Below, one piece after another: positions 8,440 to 16,893 of a stretch of DNA of 64,000 nucleotides (position 1 is the first letter of the stretch; the number at the start of each line of letters is the position of its first letter). Under the pieces are notes generated by a model that saw only the letters and a list, made by a program, of their open reading frames with translations, searched no databases and had not been told where the DNA came from. The stretch spans positions 558,001-622,000 of the forward strand of contig NZ_KI911784.1 of the NCBI RefSeq assembly GCF_000516515.1. The letters are read 5' to 3'. This stretch comes from Chloroflexus sp. Y-396-1 (GTDB lineage Bacteria; Chloroflexota; Chloroflexia; Chloroflexales; Chloroflexaceae). Position numbers and translations under genes: made by a program.

Positions 8440-9135
8440 TCACCCTTCCTCTTCCTGAAACGACGAGAAAGGAATAAGCGGGAGTTGATGTTCTGACGCC
8501 AGCCGATGCGCGAAACGAGTCGTTTCAGGAAGACGATACCGGGTCGTACAGGCCATCACCAATTCTGGCGCTTGAGCAAGGCTAACCCGATGACCGGGAG
8601 AGACAAAGACTGGCTGAGCAGTGGCGCGAGTACGTAATGCCCAGCCGATCTGTTCATGACCGTCGTACAACGGCTGGCGGGCGCCTCGTTCGGGAAGAGG
8701 GGGTGTAAATTGCCCAATCAGACGATGTTTGGCACAACCGATTGTTGGCAGATCGAGCAGCACACCGATATGACAGGCAATCCCACAACGTCGTGGGTGT
8801 GCGATCCCATGACCATCACAGATGATCAAGTCGGGAAACGTATGCAGACGATGGATTGCCGCAACGATGGCCGGCGCTTCGCGAAAGGCCAGCAGACCCG
8901 GTACGTATGGGAAGGTAACCGGCTGCCGTACCAGTGCATAATCAACCGGGATCAGATCGGGTAGACGCAAGACCACAACAGCAGCCCGAATAACCGTCCC
9001 CTCTGCTTCAAAGCCGGCATCAACACCGGCTACAAGGCGGAGTTCACCGTAGTCATCGTGTAACCGTACTCGCGTGCGTAGCACATGCTGTTCGGCAATT
9101 GCTGCCGCAATCTGCTCATCAAGCTCCTTAGTCAT
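8440..9135 (-). CDS. nfi: Endonuclease V
   Basis: This 231-residue protein matches the endonuclease V family along its length. The first metal-binding Asp is in VAGVDAGF. FREAPAIVAA carries the conserved Glu, and PDLIICDGHGIAHPRRCGIA carries the second Asp and the GHGIAHPR signature. GVLLDLPTIGCAKHRL follows, as expected. The enzyme nicks DNA one base 3' of deaminated adenine (hypoxanthine) and takes part in repair of deamination damage. The start at 9135 fits the family; 37 extra N-terminal residues from an in-frame codon at 9246 do not. Its first bases overlap the last codons of the molybdopterin oxidoreductase gene by 8, so the two are probably translated from one mRNA. Confidence 0.92.
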   Translation of the reverse strand: MTKELDEQIAAAIAEQHVLRTRVRLHDDYGELRLVAGVDAGFEAEGTVIRAAVVVLRLPDLIPVDYALVRQPVTFPYVPGLLAFREAPAIVAAIHRLHTFPDLIICDGHGIAHPRRCGIACHIGVLLDLPTIGCAKHRLIGQFTPPLPERGARQPLYDGHEQIGWALRTRATAQPVFVSPGHRVSLAQAPELVMACTTRYRLPETTRFAHRLASEHQLPLIPFSSFQEEEG

Positions 9136-9742
9136 CGGCGTAACGCTCTTCGCGCCAGGGATCGGCATTATTGTTATAGCCGTAGCGCTCCCAGAAACCG
9201 AGACGGTCGTGATCGAGAAATTCAATACCCCGTAGCCACTTAGCACTCTTCCAAAAATACTTTTTCGGCACCAGCAAGCGCAACGGATAACCGTGCTCTG
9301 GTGTCAGTTCCTGACCGTCATACTTATACGCTAACAGCACATCGTCATCGAGCAATACCTCAAGTGGTAGATTCGCCGTATAACCCTGCTCACTATGGGC
9401 AATCACAAAACGAGCCGAAGGCTTCAACGGCGGAATATGGCGGAGAAACTCGCGAAAACTTACCCCTTCCCAGACCGTATCAAGTTTACTCCAGCGCGTG
9501 ACACAGTGAATGTCGGTTTTGATGGTCGTGGTGGGCAATGCGCGAAACTCTCGAAAACTGAAGCGGATCGGTTCAGCCAATTCACCCCAGCAGCGCAGAT
9601 CCCATTGCTCTTCAACATTGGTATACTTAGGTACAGAACCATAGTGCAAGACAGGAAACTTATCGGTAACATATTGACCCGGCGGGACGCGATGACTCTG
9701 ATCCGACTGAACCTGATCTTTTCGCCTAAACGGGTTGAACAT
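9128..9742 (-). CDS. Sulfite-oxidase-fold molybdopterin oxidoreductase
   Basis: The 204-residue protein has the oxidoreductase molybdopterin-binding fold shared with sulfite oxidase and MsrP (YedY). Cys80 in KTDIHCVTRWS is the expected molybdenum ligand, followed by WEGVSFREFL and by GYPLRLLVPKKYFWKSAKWL, a conserved cofactor-binding segment. No Tat signal peptide is visible, so it probably acts in the cytoplasm, unlike MsrP. A clear ribosome-binding site (GGAGGG) precedes the start at 9742. It is divergent from the Rieske oxygenase gene across 76 bases. The physiological substrate is unknown for this short cytoplasmic subgroup. Confidence 0.85.
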   Translation of the reverse strand: MFNPFRRKDQVQSDQSHRVPPGQYVTDKFPVLHYGSVPKYTNVEEQWDLRCWGELAEPIRFSFREFRALPTTTIKTDIHCVTRWSKLDTVWEGVSFREFLRHIPPLKPSARFVIAHSEQGYTANLPLEVLLDDDVLLAYKYDGQELTPEHGYPLRLLVPKKYFWKSAKWLRGIEFLDHDRLGFWERYGYNNNADPWREERYADD

Positions 9743-9786
9743 TCGTCCCTCCTTCGAGACTATTGAGTAAGGATGAACTTTTCAAA

Positions 9787-9799
9787 CGATATTATATCG
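9787..9799. promoter_or_regulatory. Palindrome CGATATTATATCG in divergent promoter region
   Basis: A perfect 13-base palindrome lies between the divergent molybdopterin-enzyme and Rieske-oxygenase genes. It contains TATTAT/ATAATA, which could act as a -10 box on either strand. It may be an operator or simply AT-rich promoter sequence. Confidence 0.3.
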
Positions 9800-9818
9800 C
9801 AAAAGAAAGGGTGTAAGT

Positions 9819-10934
9819 ATGACGACCTTTGTTCGTGCATCGATTGATCGACCAGCTTACACGCTGCCCGGCCACTATTTTACCAGTTCAGAGGTGTTTG
9901 CCCGTGAACAAGAGCGCATTTTTGCCACACAGTGGATTTGCGTTGGACGTAGCGCCGAAGTACCAGACGCTGGCTGCTATCGATTAATAGAAGTCGCCAA
10001 CGAGAGCCTGATCCTGGTTCGCGATCATGATGGTCAGCTCTACGCCCATTATAACGTCTGTCGTCATAGAGGTGCGCGTCTCTGCACAGAAATGCAAGGT
10101 CAGTTTCATGAAACTATTCTGTGCCCGTACCATGCCTGGACCTATCGGCTCGACGGAACCCTAGCTGCTGCCCGTTACATGCAAGACTCGCCGGGTTTCC
10201 GGCGTGAAGACTGGCCGCTGATCAGAGCGGCAGTAGCCGAATGGGACGGCTTTATCTTCGTATCGCTGGCCGAGCAACCAACACCATTTACAGAAGCCTT
10301 TGCGCCGTTGATCGGCAAGTTTCAGGCATGGGAAATGAACCGTTTGCAACGTGGCGCGCAGATCGTCTATGAGGTTGCTGCCAACTGGAAACTGATTGTG
10401 GCCAACTATTCAGAATGCTATCACTGCCCACTTATCCACCCTGAGCTGGTGGCTGTCTCACCCTGGCAGAGCGGACGGAATGATCTGACCAGTGGTCCAT
10501 TTCTCGGCGGTTACATGGAGCTTACTTACGAAAGTATGACCCTGAACGGCCAGACTCGTCGACCGCCACTCCCCAGACTGGCTATTGAAGATCGCAAGCG
10601 CGTCTATTACTACTCCATTTTTCCCAATCTCTTGCTCAGTTTACATCCCGACTACGTGATGGCTCATCGGCTGATCCCCCGCCGCCCTGATGCCACAACC
10701 GTCATCTGTGAATGGTACTTTGATCCTGAAACGATGGCTTCACCAGACTTTGATCCATCTGATGCGGTAGAGTTTTGGGATCGCACAAACCGGCAGGACT
10801 GGCATGTCTGTGAACTATCGCAACAGGGAGTTAGTTCACGCGCCTACCGACCCGGCCCGTATGCACAATCAGAGGGACTACTATGGCAGTTTGATCAGGA
10901 ATATTTGCGGGTGATGGGTGAAATGGCATCGTGA
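9819..10934 (+). CDS. Rieske non-heme iron oxygenase, alpha subunit type
   Basis: The 371-residue protein is an aromatic-ring-hydroxylating-dioxygenase-type oxygenase. The N-terminal Rieske domain carries CRHRGARLC (Cys-x-His) and CPYHAWTY (Cys-x2-His), the ligands of the 2Fe-2S cluster, at about residues 86-111. The catalytic domain has NYSECYHCPLIHPEL, whose two histidines are the expected ligands of the mononuclear iron. No beta subunit, ferredoxin or reductase gene is adjacent. Members act on aromatic acids, choline/carnitine-type amines or terpenoids, and this sequence does not settle which. The start has AAAGAAAGGGTG upstream. A long hairpin follows 37 bases after the stop. Confidence 0.88.
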   Translation: MTTFVRASIDRPAYTLPGHYFTSSEVFAREQERIFATQWICVGRSAEVPDAGCYRLIEVANESLILVRDHDGQLYAHYNVCRHRGARLCTEMQGQFHETILCPYHAWTYRLDGTLAAARYMQDSPGFRREDWPLIRAAVAEWDGFIFVSLAEQPTPFTEAFAPLIGKFQAWEMNRLQRGAQIVYEVAANWKLIVANYSECYHCPLIHPELVAVSPWQSGRNDLTSGPFLGGYMELTYESMTLNGQTRRPPLPRLAIEDRKRVYYYSIFPNLLLSLHPDYVMAHRLIPRRPDATTVICEWYFDPETMASPDFDPSDAVEFWDRTNRQDWHVCELSQQGVSSRAYRPGPYAQSEGLLWQFDQEYLRVMGEMAS

Positions 10935-10971
10935 GGAGGGCTGAATATGTTCCTGTGCGATACCGGTCGTA

Positions 10972-11010
10972 ATTCCCCTTCTTCTCCTAAAATAGGGGAG
11001 GAAGGGGAAT
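10972..11010 (+). terminator. Hairpin after Rieske oxygenase gene
   Basis: ATTCCCCTTC (10972-10981) pairs perfectly with GAAGGGGAAT (11001-11010), and the inner TTCTCCTA/TAGGGGAG pairs mostly, around an AAA loop. It lies 37 bases past the stop codon. There is no downstream T-run, so it may be an RNA-stabilising hairpin or part of the palindromic-repeat island that follows. Confidence 0.4.
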
Positions 11011-11054
11011 GCGGCCAAGGGCATCCTGTGGCAAGAGTATTTTCAGCCACACTG

Positions 11055-12057
11055 TAGAGCATATCAAAAACCTGAACGGTTGATGTGGTTCTACAATGGC
11101 ATTCCAGTGATGGGAACCGTTGGGGGCAACGCATAGCGTCTCCACTAGGTGGTGGAAAAGGGGTTTAACGATTACAGGGCCAGTGCTGCCGAGCACGCCT
11201 GGTGGCCCTCACCTTCCCCCCAACCCCCTTCCTCTCCCGCGCTGCGGGAGAGGAAGGGGGGGGGAGGATGCCCCCGTACCTCGCTCGGATCAGTGGGCGT
11301 GGCTACGAGGGTGGGACTGAGAGAAAGAACGCTGGAAATCCCCTCACGTCAGAGTCGCACGGGCGCGGCACGTCCTAATGAGAAGTTTTTGATCACGCTC
11401 TTAGAGCATGATCAAAAACCTAGGCTGTTGATGAGGCTTGACCGTGACATCGCTATCATGGTCAGAGGAACGATGACGGCTACCGTATGCGGCTCCGCGA
11501 CATGCTGAAACAGGGGGGGCAACGGTTACAGGGCCAGTGCTGCCGAGCACGCCTGGTGGCCCTCACCTTCCCCCCAACCCCCTTCCCCTCCCGCGCTGCG
11601 GGAGAGGAAGGGGGGGAGGATGCCCCCGTACCTCGCCTAAATCGGCGGACGTGGTTCCGTGGTCGTAGGCTGCGGGAGAGCAAGGGGCAAGGTGCCCCGC
11701 ACCTCGCCTGGATCAGCGGGCGTGGCTACGTGGTCGTAGGCTGCGGGCGAGCAAGGAGCGAGGATGCCCCGCACCTTTCCCCTATCCCCTTCCTCTCCTT
11801 CACGGGGAGCGGAAGAGCGGAGGTTCGCGTAGCTATGGCGATCCTGCGCCTGCGTCTGTCAACGATACCGAGGATACCGAGACCACGACCACCCCGCTCC
11901 CGCGCTGCGGGAGCGGGGCCGGGGGTGAGGGCGGCTCGCTTAGCAGCGAGAATGTGCGACGGATGGCGGAATAGAACGTTGGCCCCCCAACGCAGTGGTT
12001 GCCCGGGTTCGGTACGTTCCCAATGAAAAATCCGAGTTTTTGATCACGCTCTTAGAG
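11055..12057. repeat. Two tandem TIR-bounded composite repeats carrying REP palindromes
   Basis: Unit 1 runs from TAGAGCATATCAAAAACC (11055) to GTTTTTGATCACGCTCTTAGA (ends 11405). Unit 2 runs from TTAGAGCATGATCAAAAACC (11401) to a second GTTTTTGATCACGCTCTTAGA-type end (12036-12057). The facing ends are inverted copies of each other, so the junction at 11385-11419 is itself a near-perfect 35-base palindrome. Both units contain the same segment (ACAGGGCCAGTGCTGCCGAG...GGTGGCCCTCACC, from about 11173 and 11527) and then a 17-base-arm palindrome with the core CTCCCGC-GCT-GCGGGAG (11224-11260; about 11580-11612). No coding capacity is apparent. The right end of unit 2 has a diverged copy, inverted, at 29874-29951. 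Confidence 0.7.
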
Positions 12058-12230
12058 GTGGGCAGGCACTGGCATAGCTTATGTCATGCCAACATCGGGG
12101 TCACCCGCTAAATTATGGTTATAGAAACGAGACGAAAAACACAATGCAGCACGAGCATTACTCGCTATCACGAGACCACAAGGCAACGAACCTTACCAGC
12201 TTTTCGATCAGAATCACTTAAAGACACGCT

Positions 12231-13463
12231 ATGCGCATCCTGATGTTCACCTACGGCAGTCGCGGTGATGTGCAGCCATTTCTTGCTCTTGGCGTAGCAC
12301 TTCGCCAGGCAGGGCACATACCGATTTTAGCAGCCCCAGAGCGCTTTGCACCATTTGCGATCTCACATCACATAGATGTTCTGCCGCTCCCAGGCAATAT
12401 CGAGACACTGGCTCGCCAGATCGCCGACGAAGCACGCAACCAACCTCTCCGCCTAGTATGGATCATCTATCGCTTTGCGATGCCAATTGGTGTAGAGATT
12501 GCCCGCCGCATCAAAAGAGCTGCACGTACCGTCGATATGATCGTATCCTCGTTTCTAACCGTTGCACTCAGTCACCTTTATGCCCAAGAATACGGTATTG
12601 CCGAATGCACTGTTGAACTCTTTCCCTTTTTCGACCCACCGGCCGAGATCGCCAGTATTATGTGGCCTACCGACCTCATTGGTCTCACCGGCAGACGCCT
12701 CAGCCACGTGTTTGCCCAGACCGTCTTTCGTTTGAGCCAAAGTCTGAGCTACCGGATTCTACGCTACCGTTCCCCCAATATTGGCCCTGCCCGTCTCCCG
12801 TGGGCTGCACCGGGACATCACTTTGGCTTGCTGCAAGCGTACAGCGCTGCGCTCGTTCCACCTGGTTGTGCACCTTTGACGGTACAAACCGGCACGTGGA
12901 TACTCTCCCAATCCGGATGGCAACCACCACCTGACCTGCAATCCTTTCTGGCCGCCGGCCCACCACCGGTTGTCGTCAGTTTTGGTAGCATGGCGACACG
13001 TGACACATCGCGGATTGCGACAATCGTTCTGGAAGCATTATGTCAAACAGGTTTACGCGGTATCGTCCAGCACGGATGGGCAGGCTTGACGTTTCAGCGC
13101 GTCCCTAATACGATTTACCTGGCCGATGAAATTCCCCACGATTGGTTGCTCCCCCAGGCAGCAGCGATAATTCATCACGGCGGTGCTGGCACTACTGCCA
13201 CTGCACTACGCGCCGGTGTGCCGTCAATCATCGTTCCATTCGCTGCCGACCAGCCATTCTGGGCGTGGCGTGCGCACAAAATCGGGGCCGCCCCACCACC
13301 TATTCCGGCGAATGAGCTATCGGTCGAACGATTGCAGAGCGCCTTGCAGCAGGCACTCGATCCGGTGTATCGCTCACGGGCAGCAATGGTTAGTGCGATA
13401 ATGCAAGCAGAAGGTGGTACTACCGCCGCAGTGCAACACATTGAGCGCTGGGCCAGGCGGTAG
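12231..13463 (+). CDS. UGT-type glycosyltransferase (GT1, MGT-like)
   Basis: The product has 410 residues and the two-Rossmann GT-B architecture of GT1 enzymes. It opens with MRILMFTYGSRGDVQPFLAL, typical of the sterol/macrolide/rhamnosyl-transferase group. The donor-binding signature is present: VVSFGSMA at about residues 250-257 and AAAIIHHGGAGTTATALRAG at about 307-326, followed by PSIIVPFAADQPFWAWRAH. Such enzymes move a sugar from a nucleotide donor to a lipid, carotenoid, sterol or macrolide. A carotenoid-glucoside role would fit the desaturase gene 3.4 kb away, but that is only inference. No ribosome-binding site is obvious upstream of 12231. Confidence 0.88.
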   Translation: MRILMFTYGSRGDVQPFLALGVALRQAGHIPILAAPERFAPFAISHHIDVLPLPGNIETLARQIADEARNQPLRLVWIIYRFAMPIGVEIARRIKRAARTVDMIVSSFLTVALSHLYAQEYGIAECTVELFPFFDPPAEIASIMWPTDLIGLTGRRLSHVFAQTVFRLSQSLSYRILRYRSPNIGPARLPWAAPGHHFGLLQAYSAALVPPGCAPLTVQTGTWILSQSGWQPPPDLQSFLAAGPPPVVVSFGSMATRDTSRIATIVLEALCQTGLRGIVQHGWAGLTFQRVPNTIYLADEIPHDWLLPQAAAIIHHGGAGTTATALRAGVPSIIVPFAADQPFWAWRAHKIGAAPPPIPANELSVERLQSALQQALDPVYRSRAAMVSAIMQAEGGTTAAVQHIERWARR

Positions 13464-13792
13464 AAGAGAAGGCATACATTTTCTCGTGCTGAGGGTTAGC
13501 TGTGGCAACAGCCCCGTCATCTCGTCGATCACACCCGGAACGGTAGGAGTTTAAACCTGCTCCAGTTCAGCGAAGCAGGGACACAACACCATTTTGCTTG
13601 GGGAGAGGCAGCGCCTCATCCCCACGAGTAAACACCGACCCTTGCCGAAGCCGAATAGCCTATGATTCCCATTGACGCTCGAACGTGATGGGCCTTCGGC
13701 GGATAGGCTCTGAAGACAGTAACAGTACTTCCTGATATTCCGCCGCAGAAATTGGGGAAGAGGAGCGTCAATCCCACGTATCACAGAACCGC
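13464..13792. other. Gene-free intergenic region
   Basis: No gene is supported here between convergent coding regions. CGGCGGATAGGCTCTGA (about 13696-13712) resembles the outer end of the IS5-type element at 22111-22124 and may be a solo scrap of one, but no partner end was found. Confidence 0.4.
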
Positions 13793-16700
13793 TCAGCGAA
13801 GAAGCGGTGTTAGATCAAACAGAAAAATCCCTTCATCACGAGTACTGACGGCGAGTTGTGCCCCATCAGGAGTTATAGCAACAGCCAACGCCGCGCCTGA
13901 ATCTGTTAAATCAATTTCGCGGAGTAACGTCCCGTCATCCCGCCGGTAAAACATCAAATGCCCACTTATCGTCCCTGCAACCAGCAAACGACCATCAGGA
14001 GTAACCGCCAGGCTGGTCAACCAGCCACGTTCTTCAGGAACGTTTATCTGGAATACCTCGGCATTATTGCGAGCCAGATCACGGACCCGTAACGAGCCAT
14101 CGCTACTGGCACTGAACAGCAGGTTGTCGAAGAAGATCACGCTGGTAATTGGCCCATTGTGACCACGCAAAATCTGGGGTTGACCGCCGCGAGCCACTTC
14201 CCAGACGGCAATCCGTGGGGCATCGGCGGGTTGATTCGTGAGCGCAGCAAGATACGTTCCATTCGTACTGAATGTCAGTGAGTAAACCGGCCCACCCAAA
14301 CCACTGAGACGACGTAAAAATTTGCGGCTCGCTGCCTCCCACAGATACACTTCACCCTGCTCGTTGCCAACCGCGATCAGGCTCCGATCTGAGCTAACTG
14401 TCAGATTAAGCGGGAAGCCACTCATCCCACTCAACTGCTCATTAGGACGCTGATTGGTCAAATCAATCGCAACAATCTCGCCAGCTTCACTGATCGCCAC
14501 CACTTCAGAATCACTGATGAAGTCGATGTACTGAGCCGTTGCCGCACCACCATCGAGACTAAGCGTGCGACCTGTATCGAGCATGTGAACCCGTACCGCA
14601 CCATTGGCGCCACTGGCAATCAGTAATTTGCCATCCGGCCCATACCGAACGCCGGTGACAACACCCTGGGTTACCTGAAAACTTTGCACGACCTGGGATG
14701 AATCAACGTCCCAGACCACTAGGTTCCCTCCCATATCACTCGACGCCAGGATGCGCGTGCCATCTGGATGCCAGCTCAGACCGAGCAGACGCAACCCTCG
14801 TTGCTGCAATACTCCGCGCTCTGCCCCACTCACCGGACTCCACAAACGGACGCTTCCATCAAGACTGGCGCTGGCTAACAGGCGACCATCAGGACTATAC
14901 GCCACACCCCGGATCACCACCCAACCATCGTGGCCACGCAATTCTCGCTGCACATTACCGGTTGCCGCATCGAGAAGGTAGACACTACCGTTAATCGATC
15001 CAACAGCGATCTGACGACCATCGGCAGAGAAGGCAATACCGGTTAACCAAAACGGCGTGTTCGTTTCGGGGTTCACCGGCGCACTAAAACGAAACGTCTC
15101 AATCTGGCGACCACTTGCTACATCCCACAAGCGCGCTGTACCATCACGCGATGCCGAAGCCAGCCGCTGCCCATCTGAACTGAACGCCACATTTCCGAGC
15201 AGATCGGTATGGCCACGAAGAACAGCCACTACCTGCCGTTTCTCTACATCCCAAATCCGAATCGTGCGGTCGGCGCTGCCCGACGCAAGCAACCGTCCAT
15301 CAACACTAAACGCCAGCGACCGAATCCAGTCTTCGTGACCGGCTAACTGCGCCAGCTCAAGGCCCCTACGCACATCCCACAACCGCACAACCGGATCATT
15401 TTGCGCACCGGAGGCCAATACTGCACCATCAGGACTAAACACCAGCGAACTCACTTCTCCTTTGTGACCGCTGAAGGTGGCCTGTATGTTCAGTGAGGTA
15501 GCATCACGCAATTGAACAGTCTGACCGACAGCTACCGCAATTAGTGAGCCATCAGGACTGTAAGTAGCTGCTCCCAAAGCATCTTCACGTAACTGATCGG
15601 TCTGAGTAATTGCCGCAACCTGTTGTAATAAATTGTCGGTTACAACGGTTTCAATAGTTGGCGGTGGAACAGTAGTCGGCACGGTGGCCAATGCACTTCC
15701 CGGCCAACCCGGTACAGAGACGTTAGTCAAATACAGCCCTACCAGCACAGCAAGGAGCACACAGACGCCAAGTGCAATTACCGCCAGAGCAGCCACCATC
15801 GCCAGCAAGCACGAGGTACTAATCAGTGGTCGTGATGGCGCTGCAACCGGCGCACTCCCGACAGAAGGAGCTACCGGCGTCGGTGGGGGGGCAGGCGGTA
15901 ACGTAGCTACCGATGTCGCTGTGGCGTAAGTTGGCGCGGTTGCAGGCGGTGTAGGAGCAGCCATGACCGGAGCAGCAGGCTTCTCAATAGGCGCTGTTGC
16001 CCCCATTGGCCGACCGGCCATCAAGCGCACCGTTTCTAGCGCGCTCCGCATCTCACTCACCCGTTGGTAGCGATTGGCCGGTTTCAGTTCCAATGCACGC
16101 AGCGTAAGTTGTTCGGCCAACATCGACACCTGCGGATTCAGCGCCCGCGGTGCATTGAGCGGCACCCCCGCCTGCCGCTGATGCGCGGGTGTTGGCGGCC
16201 AACCGGTGAGCAGGTGATAGAGCACCGCACCAATTGCATAAATATCACTTACCTGACTCGGTTCCACCGAATGATCGTACAGCTCAGGTGCGCGATAGGG
16301 TGTCACTTCAGTGCCAATGTGGCGTGCACAGGCAAACGGCGCCAGATTCAGACTACCCTCCGGTGAAGACCAGAGGTCACATGTTCGCAGATCACCCAGC
16401 AAGAGCGGTGGCTGATGCTGATGCAAACGCTCAATAACGAGAAGTAAACGTTCTACAATCGCCAGTGTCTCACTCTCAGGAAGCGGTGATCCCCGCTCAC
16501 GGGCGAAGCGTTCCAAATCTGTACCGCCGGGGTCGTCGGCAACCAGGTAGCACACCTGGTCAATCACAAAATAGTCGCGCAGCGCCAGAAATCCCGGCAT
16601 CTGGATTTGCGCCAATTCACGGGCCAGACGTAAAACATCCTCAAGTGCAGTCGGATCAGGTTGCGGCAACGCACTAATCAGCACTCGCAGAGAAAAACGC

Positions 16701-16795
16701 TGATCAATGGCTCGGTATAACTCGGCATCAGGATACGCAGCGAGTGCAACCGTAATCCGGTAATGCTCATTCAACAGTGAATCGATAGCGAGCAT
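13793..16795 (-). CDS. Membrane pseudokinase-WD40 protein
   Basis: The 1000-residue protein has three parts. Residues 1-270 follow the protein-kinase fold (TPYRAPELYDHS, QVSDIYAIGAVLYHLLTGWPP and the C-lobe helices). The active-site motifs are gone: the HRD/N loop reads LLLGDLRTCDLW, the DFG region reads LAPFACAR, and the VAIK lysine is not evident in RFSLRVLISALP. Residues 285-335 are a Pro/Ala/Thr linker, followed by a membrane segment (AALAVIALGVCVLLAVLVGL, about 345-365). From about 410 to the end come at least 12-14 WD40 blades (LASGSADRTIRIWDVE, LASASRDGTARLWDVA and others), probably two propellers. It may be a signalling scaffold whose kinase-like domain binds rather than phosphorylates. 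Confidence 0.88.
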   Translation of the reverse strand: MLAIDSLLNEHYRITVALAAYPDAELYRAIDQRFSLRVLISALPQPDPTALEDVLRLARELAQIQMPGFLALRDYFVIDQVCYLVADDPGGTDLERFARERGSPLPESETLAIVERLLLVIERLHQHQPPLLLGDLRTCDLWSSPEGSLNLAPFACARHIGTEVTPYRAPELYDHSVEPSQVSDIYAIGAVLYHLLTGWPPTPAHQRQAGVPLNAPRALNPQVSMLAEQLTLRALELKPANRYQRVSEMRSALETVRLMAGRPMGATAPIEKPAAPVMAAPTPPATAPTYATATSVATLPPAPPPTPVAPSVGSAPVAAPSRPLISTSCLLAMVAALAVIALGVCVLLAVLVGLYLTNVSVPGWPGSALATVPTTVPPPTIETVVTDNLLQQVAAITQTDQLREDALGAATYSPDGSLIAVAVGQTVQLRDATSLNIQATFSGHKGEVSSLVFSPDGAVLASGAQNDPVVRLWDVRRGLELAQLAGHEDWIRSLAFSVDGRLLASGSADRTIRIWDVEKRQVVAVLRGHTDLLGNVAFSSDGQRLASASRDGTARLWDVASGRQIETFRFSAPVNPETNTPFWLTGIAFSADGRQIAVGSINGSVYLLDAATGNVQRELRGHDGWVVIRGVAYSPDGRLLASASLDGSVRLWSPVSGAERGVLQQRGLRLLGLSWHPDGTRILASSDMGGNLVVWDVDSSQVVQSFQVTQGVVTGVRYGPDGKLLIASGANGAVRVHMLDTGRTLSLDGGAATAQYIDFISDSEVVAISEAGEIVAIDLTNQRPNEQLSGMSGFPLNLTVSSDRSLIAVGNEQGEVYLWEAASRKFLRRLSGLGGPVYSLTFSTNGTYLAALTNQPADAPRIAVWEVARGGQPQILRGHNGPITSVIFFDNLLFSASSDGSLRVRDLARNNAEVFQINVPEERGWLTSLAVTPDGRLLVAGTISGHLMFYRRDDGTLLREIDLTDSGAALAVAITPDGAQLAVSTRDEGIFLFDLTPLLR

Positions 16796-16832
16796 GGTAG
16801 CCCTTCAGCAAATGACTAGATACTTCTTTTAC

Positions 16833-16865
16833 CTAACCATCTCTCTGGCAGAGAGAGATGGTTAG
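16833..16865. terminator. 14-bp-stem inverted repeat after carotene desaturase gene
   Basis: CTAACCATCTCTCT (16833-16846) and AGAGAGATGGTTAG (16852-16865) are perfect reverse complements around GGCAG. The repeat lies just past the stop of the desaturase gene (minus strand) and just upstream of the start of the pseudokinase gene. It may stop transcription between them. It lacks a clear T-run, so a processing or operator role is possible too. Confidence 0.5.
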
Positions 16866-16893
16866 AGTCGCTACCATCAGTATACGGGATGTC

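Noticed and set aside
11487-12026. 179-aa plus-strand frame in the composite repeat
   Set aside because: Proline/arginine-rich translation of repeats without ribosome-binding site or homologous look.
13551-13784. 77-aa minus-strand frame downstream of the pseudokinase gene
   Set aside because: No recognisable features, low support for a start; treated as intergenic.
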